A stretch of DNA of 25,536 nt from Lysobacterales bacterium (GTDB lineage Bacteria > Pseudomonadota > Gammaproteobacteria > Xanthomonadales > SZUA-36): positions 1-25,536 of the forward strand of contig JARFQZ010000196.1 in NCBI GenBank assembly GCA_029287515.1, given 5' to 3'. Shown in pieces: positions 15,466 to 22,515 of this stretch. Each line of letters opens with the position of its first letter. Positions within the stretch are counted from its first letter, which is position 1. Under the pieces are notes generated by a model. That model saw only the letters and a list, made by a program, of their open reading frames with translations. It was not told the DNA's origin and did no database searches. The position numbers and the translations under genes are program-made.

Positions 15466-16586
15466 TGCCGTGTGCCTCCCGCCTGCCGTATATCGTTGAC
15501 CAGCTCATCAACCTGCTGACGGCTGACATGCGGCATACAGATCAGGTGACTGTATCCGCCCGCGCTGGCCAGTTGCCATTTCTCCCGCACTTCCGCTGGT
15601 GGCACCGGGAACACGACCGTCAGAGCCTGCGGATTGCGCCAGGCCGCAATCCCCACGTTATTCAGCTGTTCTTCGGCATATGCCGCTGTAGCCAGCGAGG
15701 ATGCCAGACGTTGTTTCATGCCCTCGATCCCCAGCGAACGGATTGCATACCAAAGCACCAGGGGTGTAAAACCATTGCGCGAGCCGCTGATGGTCGTGTC
15801 CACGCTGCCAATATAAGCAACGGAACGCCCAATCCTTTCCACGTGCCCGCGACGCGCCAGCACGATTCCACAGGGGATGGGTGAGCCGAGAAACTTGTGG
15901 CCCGAAATCGCAATGCTATCGGCCCCGTCCTCAAAATCCCAGGCCGGAACAGGATCCAGGAATGCAGCGTAGCCGCCGCTGAGCGCCGCATCACAATGTA
16001 TGTAGCGGTTTTCAATGGCCAGTTCGTCCAGAATATCGCGAATCTGTCCGATATCATCCCTTGCTTCCTTCATCGTGGTGCCGATGTTGGCGAAAATGAT
16101 GGGCGGCGCATCCCGCCGGATTTTCAGGGTTTCGCGAAGGTCGTCATAATCCATCTCCCCGTTGGGCCGGGAACGGATCATGATATGTCGCATGTTCAGA
16201 AAATGAAGATTTTTTCCAACGCTGTAGTGACTGTCCTGGGAGAAATAAGCGATCCCATCCGGAAGCAGCTCACGGCCAAGGAAAAGCCCGTACAGGTTGC
16301 TCTCGGTGCTGCCGTTGGTGACGTACCCCCACCACTGATCCTTCGGCGCCCGGGCCAGCTGCGCATAAAACGACACCACCTCACGCTCAAACTCATGGGA
16401 ATTCAGCAAATAGGTCATCGGCATGAAGGGGTCGCCCGCGTTATTCAGGCTGAAGGACAGGAAAGGCTCCAGCGCACTGTAATCAAAATCAAAGGCGACC
16501 GGATAGCCGATCTCCTTCGCTGCCACCTCTTCCAGGTATTCCTGGAATCGGTCCAGTTGCATCTGGTCCGTTCTTGCTAATGCCAT
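15462..16586 (-). CDS. hdc: Histidine decarboxylase-like PLP enzyme (group II decarboxylase)
   Basis: The protein has 374 residues, nearly the length of the Morganella-type Hdc (about 378). From memory of that family the match runs end to end: QMQLDRFQEY at the N-terminus, IGYPVAFDFDYSALEPFL, WGYVTNGSTESN, H120 in SQDSHYSVGKN stacking on PLP, PNGEMDYDDL, IIFANIGTTMKEARDDI, D199 in HCDAALSGG, the PLP lysine K231 in SGHKFLGSPIPCG, and TISGSRNGFTPL. The reaction would be histidine to histamine plus CO2. A related substrate such as serine is possible, since plant serine decarboxylases belong to the same family. ATG at 16586 is preferred because the N-terminal alignment starts there, although the AGGA is too close. 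It is followed by a coupled tandem-ACT gene and is divergent from the DUF456 gene. Confidence 0.85.
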   Translation of the reverse strand: MALARTDQMQLDRFQEYLEEVAAKEIGYPVAFDFDYSALEPFLSFSLNNAGDPFMPMTYLLNSHEFEREVVSFYAQLARAPKDQWWGYVTNGSTESNLYGLFLGRELLPDGIAYFSQDSHYSVGKNLHFLNMRHIMIRSRPNGEMDYDDLRETLKIRRDAPPIIFANIGTTMKEARDDIGQIRDILDELAIENRYIHCDAALSGGYAAFLDPVPAWDFEDGADSIAISGHKFLGSPIPCGIVLARRGHVERIGRSVAYIGSVDTTISGSRNGFTPLVLWYAIRSLGIEGMKQRLASSLATAAYAEEQLNNVGIAAWRNPQALTVVFPVPPAEVREKWQLASAGGYSHLICMPHVSRQQVDELVNDIRQAGGTRQ

Positions 16587-16652
16587 TCCTGTAATTTATC
16601 GCGTTTTATGATCTAAGATGTAGGCCACAGATCAATTATTCGGGAGGCACTG

Positions 16653-17159
16653 GTGGACTGGACCATTCTTTGGTGGGTGCTGGCGGTACTGATTGTCATT
16701 GCGGGCCTGGCAGGCACGGTAATTCCCGCGCTGCCGGGTGTCCCCCTGGTATTTCTCGGGCTGTTCGTCGGCGCATGGATCGGGCAGTTTGAAGCCGTTG
16801 GCTGGGGCACCCTGGGTGTTCTGGCCTTGCTGGCCCTTATCGCCTGGATAGTCGATTTCCTGGCCGGGGCTGCGGGTGCCCGCTATCTGGGAGCAAGTTC
16901 CAGGGCTTTCTGGGGAGCCACCATAGGAGCCATCGCCGGAATTTTTTTTGGCGTCGTTGGCATGTTGCTGGGGCCGTTTATCGGAGCGGTACTGGGTGAG
17001 CTCAGCGGCGGCAGCAACATGGTGCAGTCCGGCCGTGCCGGTGTGGGTGCGTGGATCGGCATGGTCATTGCAACGGCGCTTAAGCTTGCCCTGGCATTCC
17101 TGATGATCGGAATTTTCATTTTCAGCCTGGGTTACGGCCACATGGGGGTCACGGCATAA
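16653..17159 (+). CDS. DUF456 family membrane protein
   Basis: The protein has 168 residues from a GTG at 16653, with GGGAGG (16642-16647) 5 nt ahead. It is almost entirely hydrophobic, with about five membrane segments. Features typical of DUF456 are GLAGTVIPALPGVPLVFLGL at the N-terminus, a central WIVDFLAGAAGARYLGASSRAFWGA block, and a glycine-rich GATIGAIAGIFFGVVGMLLGPFIGAVLGEL stretch. The function is not established for this family. It stands alone between the divergent hdc gene and the convergent TPP enzyme, whose stop is only 9 nt away. Confidence 0.85.
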   Translation: MDWTILWWVLAVLIVIAGLAGTVIPALPGVPLVFLGLFVGAWIGQFEAVGWGTLGVLALLALIAWIVDFLAGAAGARYLGASSRAFWGATIGAIAGIFFGVVGMLLGPFIGAVLGELSGGSNMVQSGRAGVGAWIGMVIATALKLALAFLMIGIFIFSLGYGHMGVTA

Positions 17160-17168
17160 CCCGCCGGC

Positions 17169-18908
17169 CTACTTACCCCGACTGGAGAATTTACGCCACA
17201 GCGCCCGGCCAACGATTCGCAGCTTGTTACGCGTGTCAAAACGTTTCAGGTTGGTTTTCACCGCACCATTCGTGAACTGGGTTTTCCTGGAGTAGTCGAT
17301 GCGCACGTCGACGATTACCGGACGGCCTGCGTCCATCAGGCCGATGGCCCGGTCGATAGCCGCCTCGATCACATCGTTGTTATCCATGGAAACAAATTCG
17401 CACCCGGTGGCGGCCGCCAGCATTTCATAGTCCAGGGCCCCTACGGTAGTGCAGGTTTTACGCTGGTAAGGCAATTCCTGTGCCTGGGCAATCTGCGAAA
17501 GCTCACCGTCGTTGAATATGAACCAGGCAATGCCCAGGCTGTTTTTCACCGCGGTGACCGTCTCAAGGCCCGTCATCAAAAAAGCACCATCACCGACGAT
17601 TCCAACAACCTGCCGGTCCGGCTGAACCAGCTTGGCGCCAATGGTGCCGGGTACGCAGTAACCCATGCAGTTGAAATCCGTTGGCGACAGGTAACGGCCG
17701 CCTTTCGTAATGGGCATCAATTCAGCCGCCAGGAACGTGTGGTTGCCATCATCAGCCACGATCACCGCGTCGCGGTCGAGCCGATTCCTCAGAACCTGGA
17801 AGAACCGGCCCGGATTGACTCTCTCTCCGGAATCATGGCCCAGCCATTCTTCCAGGTAGGCTGCTTTGTCTTTTGCGATGGACGACTGCAGCACCGAGCT
17901 GTCTTTCGCCACGGTAGATTTGAGCAATAATTCAGCAAGGGCAGGCACCGCGTCGCGGGAATCTGCGTGGACCGGAACGGCTGTTGGATGATTTCTCCCC
18001 AATGCACCGGGATTGATGTCGATATGAACCAGTTTTTCCGGCGGCACCGCTCCATAACTGCCCGTGCAGATTTCAGCAAAACGCGTCCCCACGGCCAGCA
18101 TCGCGTCGCAGTCGCGGAAGGCATTCTGCGCTGCAGGCACCGATGCAGGGCCAAAACCCATCCCGGTGTGGAGCGGATGATCCGCGGGAAACACCTCCAG
18201 GCCCTGCAGGGTCGTAGCGACCGGTGCGCCCAGGTGCTCTGCAATCCGGCGAATGTCTTCCGTCACGAAACGGGCGCCCCAACCCACGAAAATGCCCGGC
18301 TTCTCAGCCCCGGACAATAACTCCGCGGCGGCGGCGATAAGTTCCGGGTCGACGGGTGGCCGCGGGCACTGGAATTCAAAGTCCGGAACTGCGCTGACTT
18401 CGCCGGTCAACAACTGCAGATTCGCGGGCAATTCTATATAGACCGGGCCGGGCTCGCCTTCAATGGCTTTGAGATAGGCACTGTAGACCGTCGGCACGAC
18501 CTCGTCATAGCTTTCGATTCTGTAGACAGCCTTCGTCAGGGGACGCATCAGGGCCTGCTGATCCACGTCGTGGAGTTGAAAGCCCTGCTCCATGTCGTTT
18601 CGCACACCGCCGGAAATCACCAGCATGGGAATGCCGTCCAGGAACGCCTCGCCGATACCACTCATCGCATGGGTAAGGCCCGCAGCAGGTACTACTGCCA
18701 GCACACCGATGGTGTCGGAAACCCGGCTGACCGCATCGGCCATGAACGCGGCGCCGCCTTCGTGGCTGACCAGCAAAGGTTGGATCGTTTCCGAAGCAGC
18801 CAATTCATCGTACAGCTCGATGTTATGGACACCCGGAATTCCAAAAGTGTACCTGACCCCAATCTGCTCCAACGCGTGGCGAACCAGCCATGCTGCCGTT
18901 CTCTTCAT
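17169..18908 (-). CDS. Thiamine pyrophosphate-dependent enzyme, acetolactate synthase superfamily
   Basis: The protein has 579 residues in the usual three-domain layout. The N-terminal pyrimidine-binding domain has the catalytic glutamate E50 (LVSHEGGAAFMADA). A middle domain follows (about 190-340, GIFVGWGARF). The C-terminal pyrophosphate-binding domain has GDGAFLMTGLE (439-449) and NDG (466-468), the two ends of the Mg-TPP motif. This matches acetolactate synthase large-subunit-like proteins, but no regulatory ilvN-like gene is nearby. The substrate is therefore open; other 2-oxoacid decarboxylase or lyase activities are possible. The basic tail (RKTQFTNGAVKTNLKRF...) is an extension. Its ATG comes 1 nt after the mgtE stop, so it is translated from the same message as the magnesium transporter; magnesium is its expected cofactor. 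Confidence 0.85.
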   Translation of the reverse strand: MKRTAAWLVRHALEQIGVRYTFGIPGVHNIELYDELAASETIQPLLVSHEGGAAFMADAVSRVSDTIGVLAVVPAAGLTHAMSGIGEAFLDGIPMLVISGGVRNDMEQGFQLHDVDQQALMRPLTKAVYRIESYDEVVPTVYSAYLKAIEGEPGPVYIELPANLQLLTGEVSAVPDFEFQCPRPPVDPELIAAAAELLSGAEKPGIFVGWGARFVTEDIRRIAEHLGAPVATTLQGLEVFPADHPLHTGMGFGPASVPAAQNAFRDCDAMLAVGTRFAEICTGSYGAVPPEKLVHIDINPGALGRNHPTAVPVHADSRDAVPALAELLLKSTVAKDSSVLQSSIAKDKAAYLEEWLGHDSGERVNPGRFFQVLRNRLDRDAVIVADDGNHTFLAAELMPITKGGRYLSPTDFNCMGYCVPGTIGAKLVQPDRQVVGIVGDGAFLMTGLETVTAVKNSLGIAWFIFNDGELSQIAQAQELPYQRKTCTTVGALDYEMLAAATGCEFVSMDNNDVIEAAIDRAIGLMDAGRPVIVDVRIDYSRKTQFTNGAVKTNLKRFDTRNKLRIVGRALWRKFSSRGK

Positions 18909-18909
18909 A

Positions 18910-20139
18910 TCAGTTGAGCACCAGGATATTGGCCAGCCACAGGAACAATCCCATGCTCACCACGTCCGTCGCCGTGGTAAGGAAAATACTGGATGCAGTG
19001 GCCGGATCCGCACCCAGCCTTTTAAGGGTCAGGGGCACCAATACACCGGTGACACCGCTGGCGACACAGGCCCCCGTCATTGCCAGGAACACCACCAATC
19101 CAAGGATGGCAGGCTGGTCTGCGCCGGAGTGAATGGCATACGCAACCATGGCTATTGCCGCGACCAGGCCCACTACGGCGCCGTTGAGGGCGCCCAGCAG
19201 TGTTTCCTTGACCACCGCACGGTGAAATACGCCGGGTTTGAATTCATCCAGGGTCAATCCGCGAATCGTAACGGCCAGCGACTGGCAGCCCGTGTTTCCC
19301 GATTGTCCCGCCAGTACCGGCAGAAAAGCAGCCAGCACCACGACCTGGGCGATCGTATCCTCGAACAGGCTGACCACGAACGCAGCAACGAAGGCAGTGA
19401 CCAGGTTAATCTGCAGCCAGGGGTGTCGCATTTTGAATGAGCGATGCCAATCCGTGGTGGCATGCTCTTCTTTACCCACACCCACCATGCGACCAGCCTG
19501 TGCGCTGATCTCGAAGTGCTGGTGTTCAAACAACATGTAACCCTGCACGATACCCAGCAGCCTGCCCCTGGAATCACAGACGGGATACACCGGATAATGC
19601 CTGTAAACCACTTCCTTCATTGCGTCCTGCACCGTCATGTCCGGCTGCAGATAAAAAGGCTCGGGCAACATCACAGTCTGCAATTCGTCTGCCGGTTCAG
19701 CGAGCAGCAAGTCCCGCATGACCAGCACACCCTGTAAACATCCTTCGTCATCGACGACGTAAGCGTAAGTAATCAGCGCTTCATGAACCCACTCGCGTAA
19801 CTTATCAACTGCCATCGCAACCGTTTCAGTGGGCTTGACCGTGGCCACGGCCGGCTCCATCAAACGACCAACACTGTCTTGTGGGAATTTTTGCGCTTCT
19901 TTCCACGGGTCCCCCACGTGATTACCCGCCAATGGAACGATCTTTTGTCGGCGGTCCTTGGGGAACCGCAGAAGAATGCGATAGGCCGGTGCGGAGTGAA
20001 GCTGCCGCAATACTGCACCGACGGTTTCGTCACTTTCCTCGAGCAATATCTGGGCAACGTCGAGCGGCGCCCGCCTTTGCGCTTCCAGCACCAGGTGATC
20101 CAGCTTGTCCTGGTGCACGGAGGGAACAGGTTGGTTCAT
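18910..20139 (-). CDS. mgtE: MgtE-type magnesium transporter/channel
   Basis: The protein has 409 residues. Order of parts: an N-terminal helical domain (about 1-85), two CBS domains (about 90-210: DSVGRLMEPAVATVKPTETVAMAVDKLRE and FYLQPDMTVQDAMKEVVYRHYPVYPV), a linker helix, then five membrane helices (about 245-409). Pore-region signatures are HPWLQINL, FLPVLAGQSGNTGCQSLAV, corresponding to the GGNxGxQ helix of MgtE, and TTATDVVSMGLFLWLA near the end with D392, matching the conserved Mg-binding aspartate. The family imports Mg2+ and gates through the cytosolic domains. The N domain is slightly short and the QSGNTG wording is divergent. It is 118 nt after thrC on the same strand and joined 1 nt ahead of the TPP enzyme gene. 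Confidence 0.9.
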   Translation of the reverse strand: MNQPVPSVHQDKLDHLVLEAQRRAPLDVAQILLEESDETVGAVLRQLHSAPAYRILLRFPKDRRQKIVPLAGNHVGDPWKEAQKFPQDSVGRLMEPAVATVKPTETVAMAVDKLREWVHEALITYAYVVDDEGCLQGVLVMRDLLLAEPADELQTVMLPEPFYLQPDMTVQDAMKEVVYRHYPVYPVCDSRGRLLGIVQGYMLFEHQHFEISAQAGRMVGVGKEEHATTDWHRSFKMRHPWLQINLVTAFVAAFVVSLFEDTIAQVVVLAAFLPVLAGQSGNTGCQSLAVTIRGLTLDEFKPGVFHRAVVKETLLGALNGAVVGLVAAIAMVAYAIHSGADQPAILGLVVFLAMTGACVASGVTGVLVPLTLKRLGADPATASSIFLTTATDVVSMGLFLWLANILVLN

Positions 20140-20166
20140 TCTGGCGTACCTCGTCCTTTAGATTAC

Positions 20167-20180
20167 TTACAGCCTTGTAA
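20167..20180. promoter_or_regulatory. 14-bp palindrome upstream of mgtE
   Basis: TTACA-GCCT-TGTAA is a perfect inverted repeat 28 nt before the mgtE ATG. TTGCCA (minus strand, just upstream) with a poor -10 suggests a promoter here. It may be an operator allowing mgtE to be expressed apart from the thr operon. Confidence 0.3.
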
Positions 20181-20257
20181 TGGCAAAACGGTAGTCTACC
20201 TTGTTCGCGGCAGAATCATCACCTGTTTCATCAGGACGGGATTTCCTTCAACCCAGA

Positions 20258-21535
20258 TCAGTGCAGCGCTGCGAGTTCCTGCTTCAACGCGTCGAAATCA
20301 CTGGCAATGGTGCTCGAAAGAATTTTTTCATGCCTGACTGCTTCCAGTTCGGGCGGCAGCGGAACCACGACATCCAGCGTCTCTTCCAGCACCTCGAGGA
20401 ACTTGGCAGGGTGAGCGGTACAGAGAAAAACACCCTCTTCGTGCTCCTTCACCTCCCGGTCCAGGGCTGCCCACGCCAGCGCGGTATGCGGATCGGCCAG
20501 GTAACCCCGGGCATACAGCTCCCGGATGGCCACGCGTGTCTGGTTGTCGTCCAGCGAGAACGACGATAAAAGACTCCTCAGCGGCAGGCCATGCCGGCTA
20601 CCGAGTTCGAGCACACGAGGGAAGTTGTTTGGGAGTGAAACATCCATCGCGTTTGTGATCGTGGTGACGGTGGGATTGGGGTCCCACTCACCGGAGTCCA
20701 GAAATCGCGGCACCGTATCGTTGGCATTCGTCGCCGCAATGATCCGCTTGTAGGGTAAGCCTATCGCGCGTGCAACCAGGCCGGCCGTCACGTTACCGAA
20801 ATTGCCGCTGGGAACGCTGAATACGGTTTGCCTGACGTCCGAGACCGACGCCGCGGCTTCGAAGTAATAACAGACCTGTGCGACCAGGCGGGCGATGTTG
20901 ATCGAGTTGGCTGAGTTCAACCCCAGTTCCCGCTTGAGTTCCGGTTCCTCGAAAGACTGTTTCACGAGTTGTTGGCACGCATCGAAATCGGAATCCACCG
21001 CAATCGTGTGTACATTTCCGCCCAGCGTACAGAACAGTTTTTCCTGCAGGGGCGTAATTTTTCCCCTGGGATAAAGGATAACGACCTGTATTCCCGGCTG
21101 CTGATAATAGGCGTGCGCAACAGCCGCACCGGTATCTCCGGAGGTGGCTGTAAGGATGGTCATGGGCCCGCCGTCGTGAAATTCCGCCAGGCACTGTGCC
21201 ATGAAACGGGCGCCGAAATCCTTGAATGCCAGTGAAGGGCCGTGAAACAGCTCGAGCGCCCTGACCGAGTGGTCAAGTGCGGGGGTCTCTACCGGAAAAT
21301 CGAATGCCGAGGCAACTATTTGTTCCAGCCTGGATCGACTGATTTCATCGCCGATCAGGTGATGGAGTATCAGCGCACTGCGGGAAACAAAATCTTCTTT
21401 CAGCAGCATGGGCACATCCGGTAAAAGTTCAAAACTTTCCGGAAAATACAGGCCCTGGTCGCGCCCAAGGCCCTGCAACACAGCCTGGCTGAAACTGACC
21501 CGGTCTTCAGGATGCTTGATGTTGATTAACTGCAT
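20258..21535 (-). CDS. thrC: Threonine synthase
   Basis: The protein has 425 residues and converts O-phosphohomoserine to threonine with PLP. Visible: an N-terminal LINIKHPEDRVSFSQAVLQGLGRDQGLYFPE block typical of gammaproteobacterial ThrC, the PLP lysine K105 in HGPSLAFKDFGARF, TATSGDTGAAVAHAYY, the NSANSINIARLVAQ stretch, and the phosphate-binding SGNFGNV. The start at 21535 has GGAG overlapping the thrB stop, 11 nt upstream. It is the last gene of the asnB-thrABC run. The 118-nt gap after it lacks a good terminator, so readthrough into mgtE is possible. Confidence 0.96.
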   Translation of the reverse strand: MQLINIKHPEDRVSFSQAVLQGLGRDQGLYFPESFELLPDVPMLLKEDFVSRSALILHHLIGDEISRSRLEQIVASAFDFPVETPALDHSVRALELFHGPSLAFKDFGARFMAQCLAEFHDGGPMTILTATSGDTGAAVAHAYYQQPGIQVVILYPRGKITPLQEKLFCTLGGNVHTIAVDSDFDACQQLVKQSFEEPELKRELGLNSANSINIARLVAQVCYYFEAAASVSDVRQTVFSVPSGNFGNVTAGLVARAIGLPYKRIIAATNANDTVPRFLDSGEWDPNPTVTTITNAMDVSLPNNFPRVLELGSRHGLPLRSLLSSFSLDDNQTRVAIRELYARGYLADPHTALAWAALDREVKEHEEGVFLCTAHPAKFLEVLEETLDVVVPLPPELEAVRHEKILSSTIASDFDALKQELAALH

Positions 21536-21549
21536 TGCACTGCTGACTC

Positions 21550-22515
21550 CTAATCGATACTGCGGGCGCCGCCCAGGTCAGCCCGGCAGACGTGCGTGAA
21601 TCCCTTTTCGTTTTTCACGTAGTTGTTTGCCAGCCATTGTTCCACCCTGGCCGCTGCTTCATGATCGTCCACCAGCGCAAATACCGTGGGGCCGGAACCT
21701 GAAATACCCACTGCCAGCGCGCCCATCTCTGCCAGCGCCTCTTTCGCTTCATCAAATCCGGGCAACAGGCTTCGCCGGTACGGCTCTGCGATCAGGTCGA
21801 CCACACAGCTCGCTGCCAGGTGTGTGTTTCCCGAGTGCAGGGCATGCACAAACTCGGCGAACCGGGCGCCGTAAGCCACCACGGTTTTCCTGGGAAAGTC
21901 CTGTGGCAACACGGCCCGGGCTTCGCGGGTAACGAGTTTCGTACCAGGCCAGCAGACAACGGCTCGCCAGGCGCCAGGCCAGGGTAAGGCATATTCGGCC
22001 AGGCTGCCGGGCGGGCACAGGCGCAAGCCGCCGAACAGGCAGGGTGCAATGTTGTCCAGGTGTATTTCACCACTGATTCCGCCTTCCATGCGAGCCATCA
22101 ATCCGAACAATTGCCTGGTATTGAGCGGGTTCCCATGGAAGCGGTTCAAAGCCTCAAGCGCCGCGACGATTGAACTGGCGCTTGATCCCAACCCGCTGCC
22201 GATCGGCAATCGTTTGCTCAACAGAACATGAAGGGGCTCAATTTCCACGCCTGCCTGAATCGCCGCCTGCTGGAATGCGCGGCAACTCTCGATCACCACG
22301 TTTTCTTCCTGGTCTGCCGGAAGCGCATCGGCAAAGGGGCCGTTCAGTTCCAGCTTCCAGTTACCGCCTTGTTCCCGCGGGCTGAAGGGTCTCAACTGGA
22401 CAAGATCACCCAGCAGGGTGCCGTCCATTGGCGCCAGCGCAAGCCCCAAAGCGTCAAAACCGACGGAAAAGTTTCCAATCGAAGCAGGAGCGTAAACGGT
22501 CAATGAGTTCGGCAT
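21550..22515 (-). CDS. thrB: Homoserine kinase (GHMP family)
   Basis: The protein has 321 residues and phosphorylates homoserine with ATP. GHMP signatures are visible: YAPASIGNFSVGFDALG at the N-terminus, the ATP-binding LPIGSGLGSSAS (103-114), and the C-terminal GISGSGPTVFAL motif. Its ATG shares one base with the thrA stop (TGATG), a classic coupled arrangement, and thrC begins 14 nt after its end. Length and motifs are normal for the enterobacterial-type ThrB. Confidence 0.97.
   Translation of the reverse strand: MPNSLTVYAPASIGNFSVGFDALGLALAPMDGTLLGDLVQLRPFSPREQGGNWKLELNGPFADALPADQEENVVIESCRAFQQAAIQAGVEIEPLHVLLSKRLPIGSGLGSSASSIVAALEALNRFHGNPLNTRQLFGLMARMEGGISGEIHLDNIAPCLFGGLRLCPPGSLAEYALPWPGAWRAVVCWPGTKLVTREARAVLPQDFPRKTVVAYGARFAEFVHALHSGNTHLAASCVVDLIAEPYRRSLLPGFDEAKEALAEMGALAVGISGSGPTVFALVDDHEAAARVEQWLANNYVKNEKGFTHVCRADLGGARSID

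Noticed and set aside
20140..20257. Magnesium riboswitch ahead of mgtE
   Set aside because: Only a short 14-bp palindrome and tiny hairpins are present in 118 nt; no M-box-like architecture.
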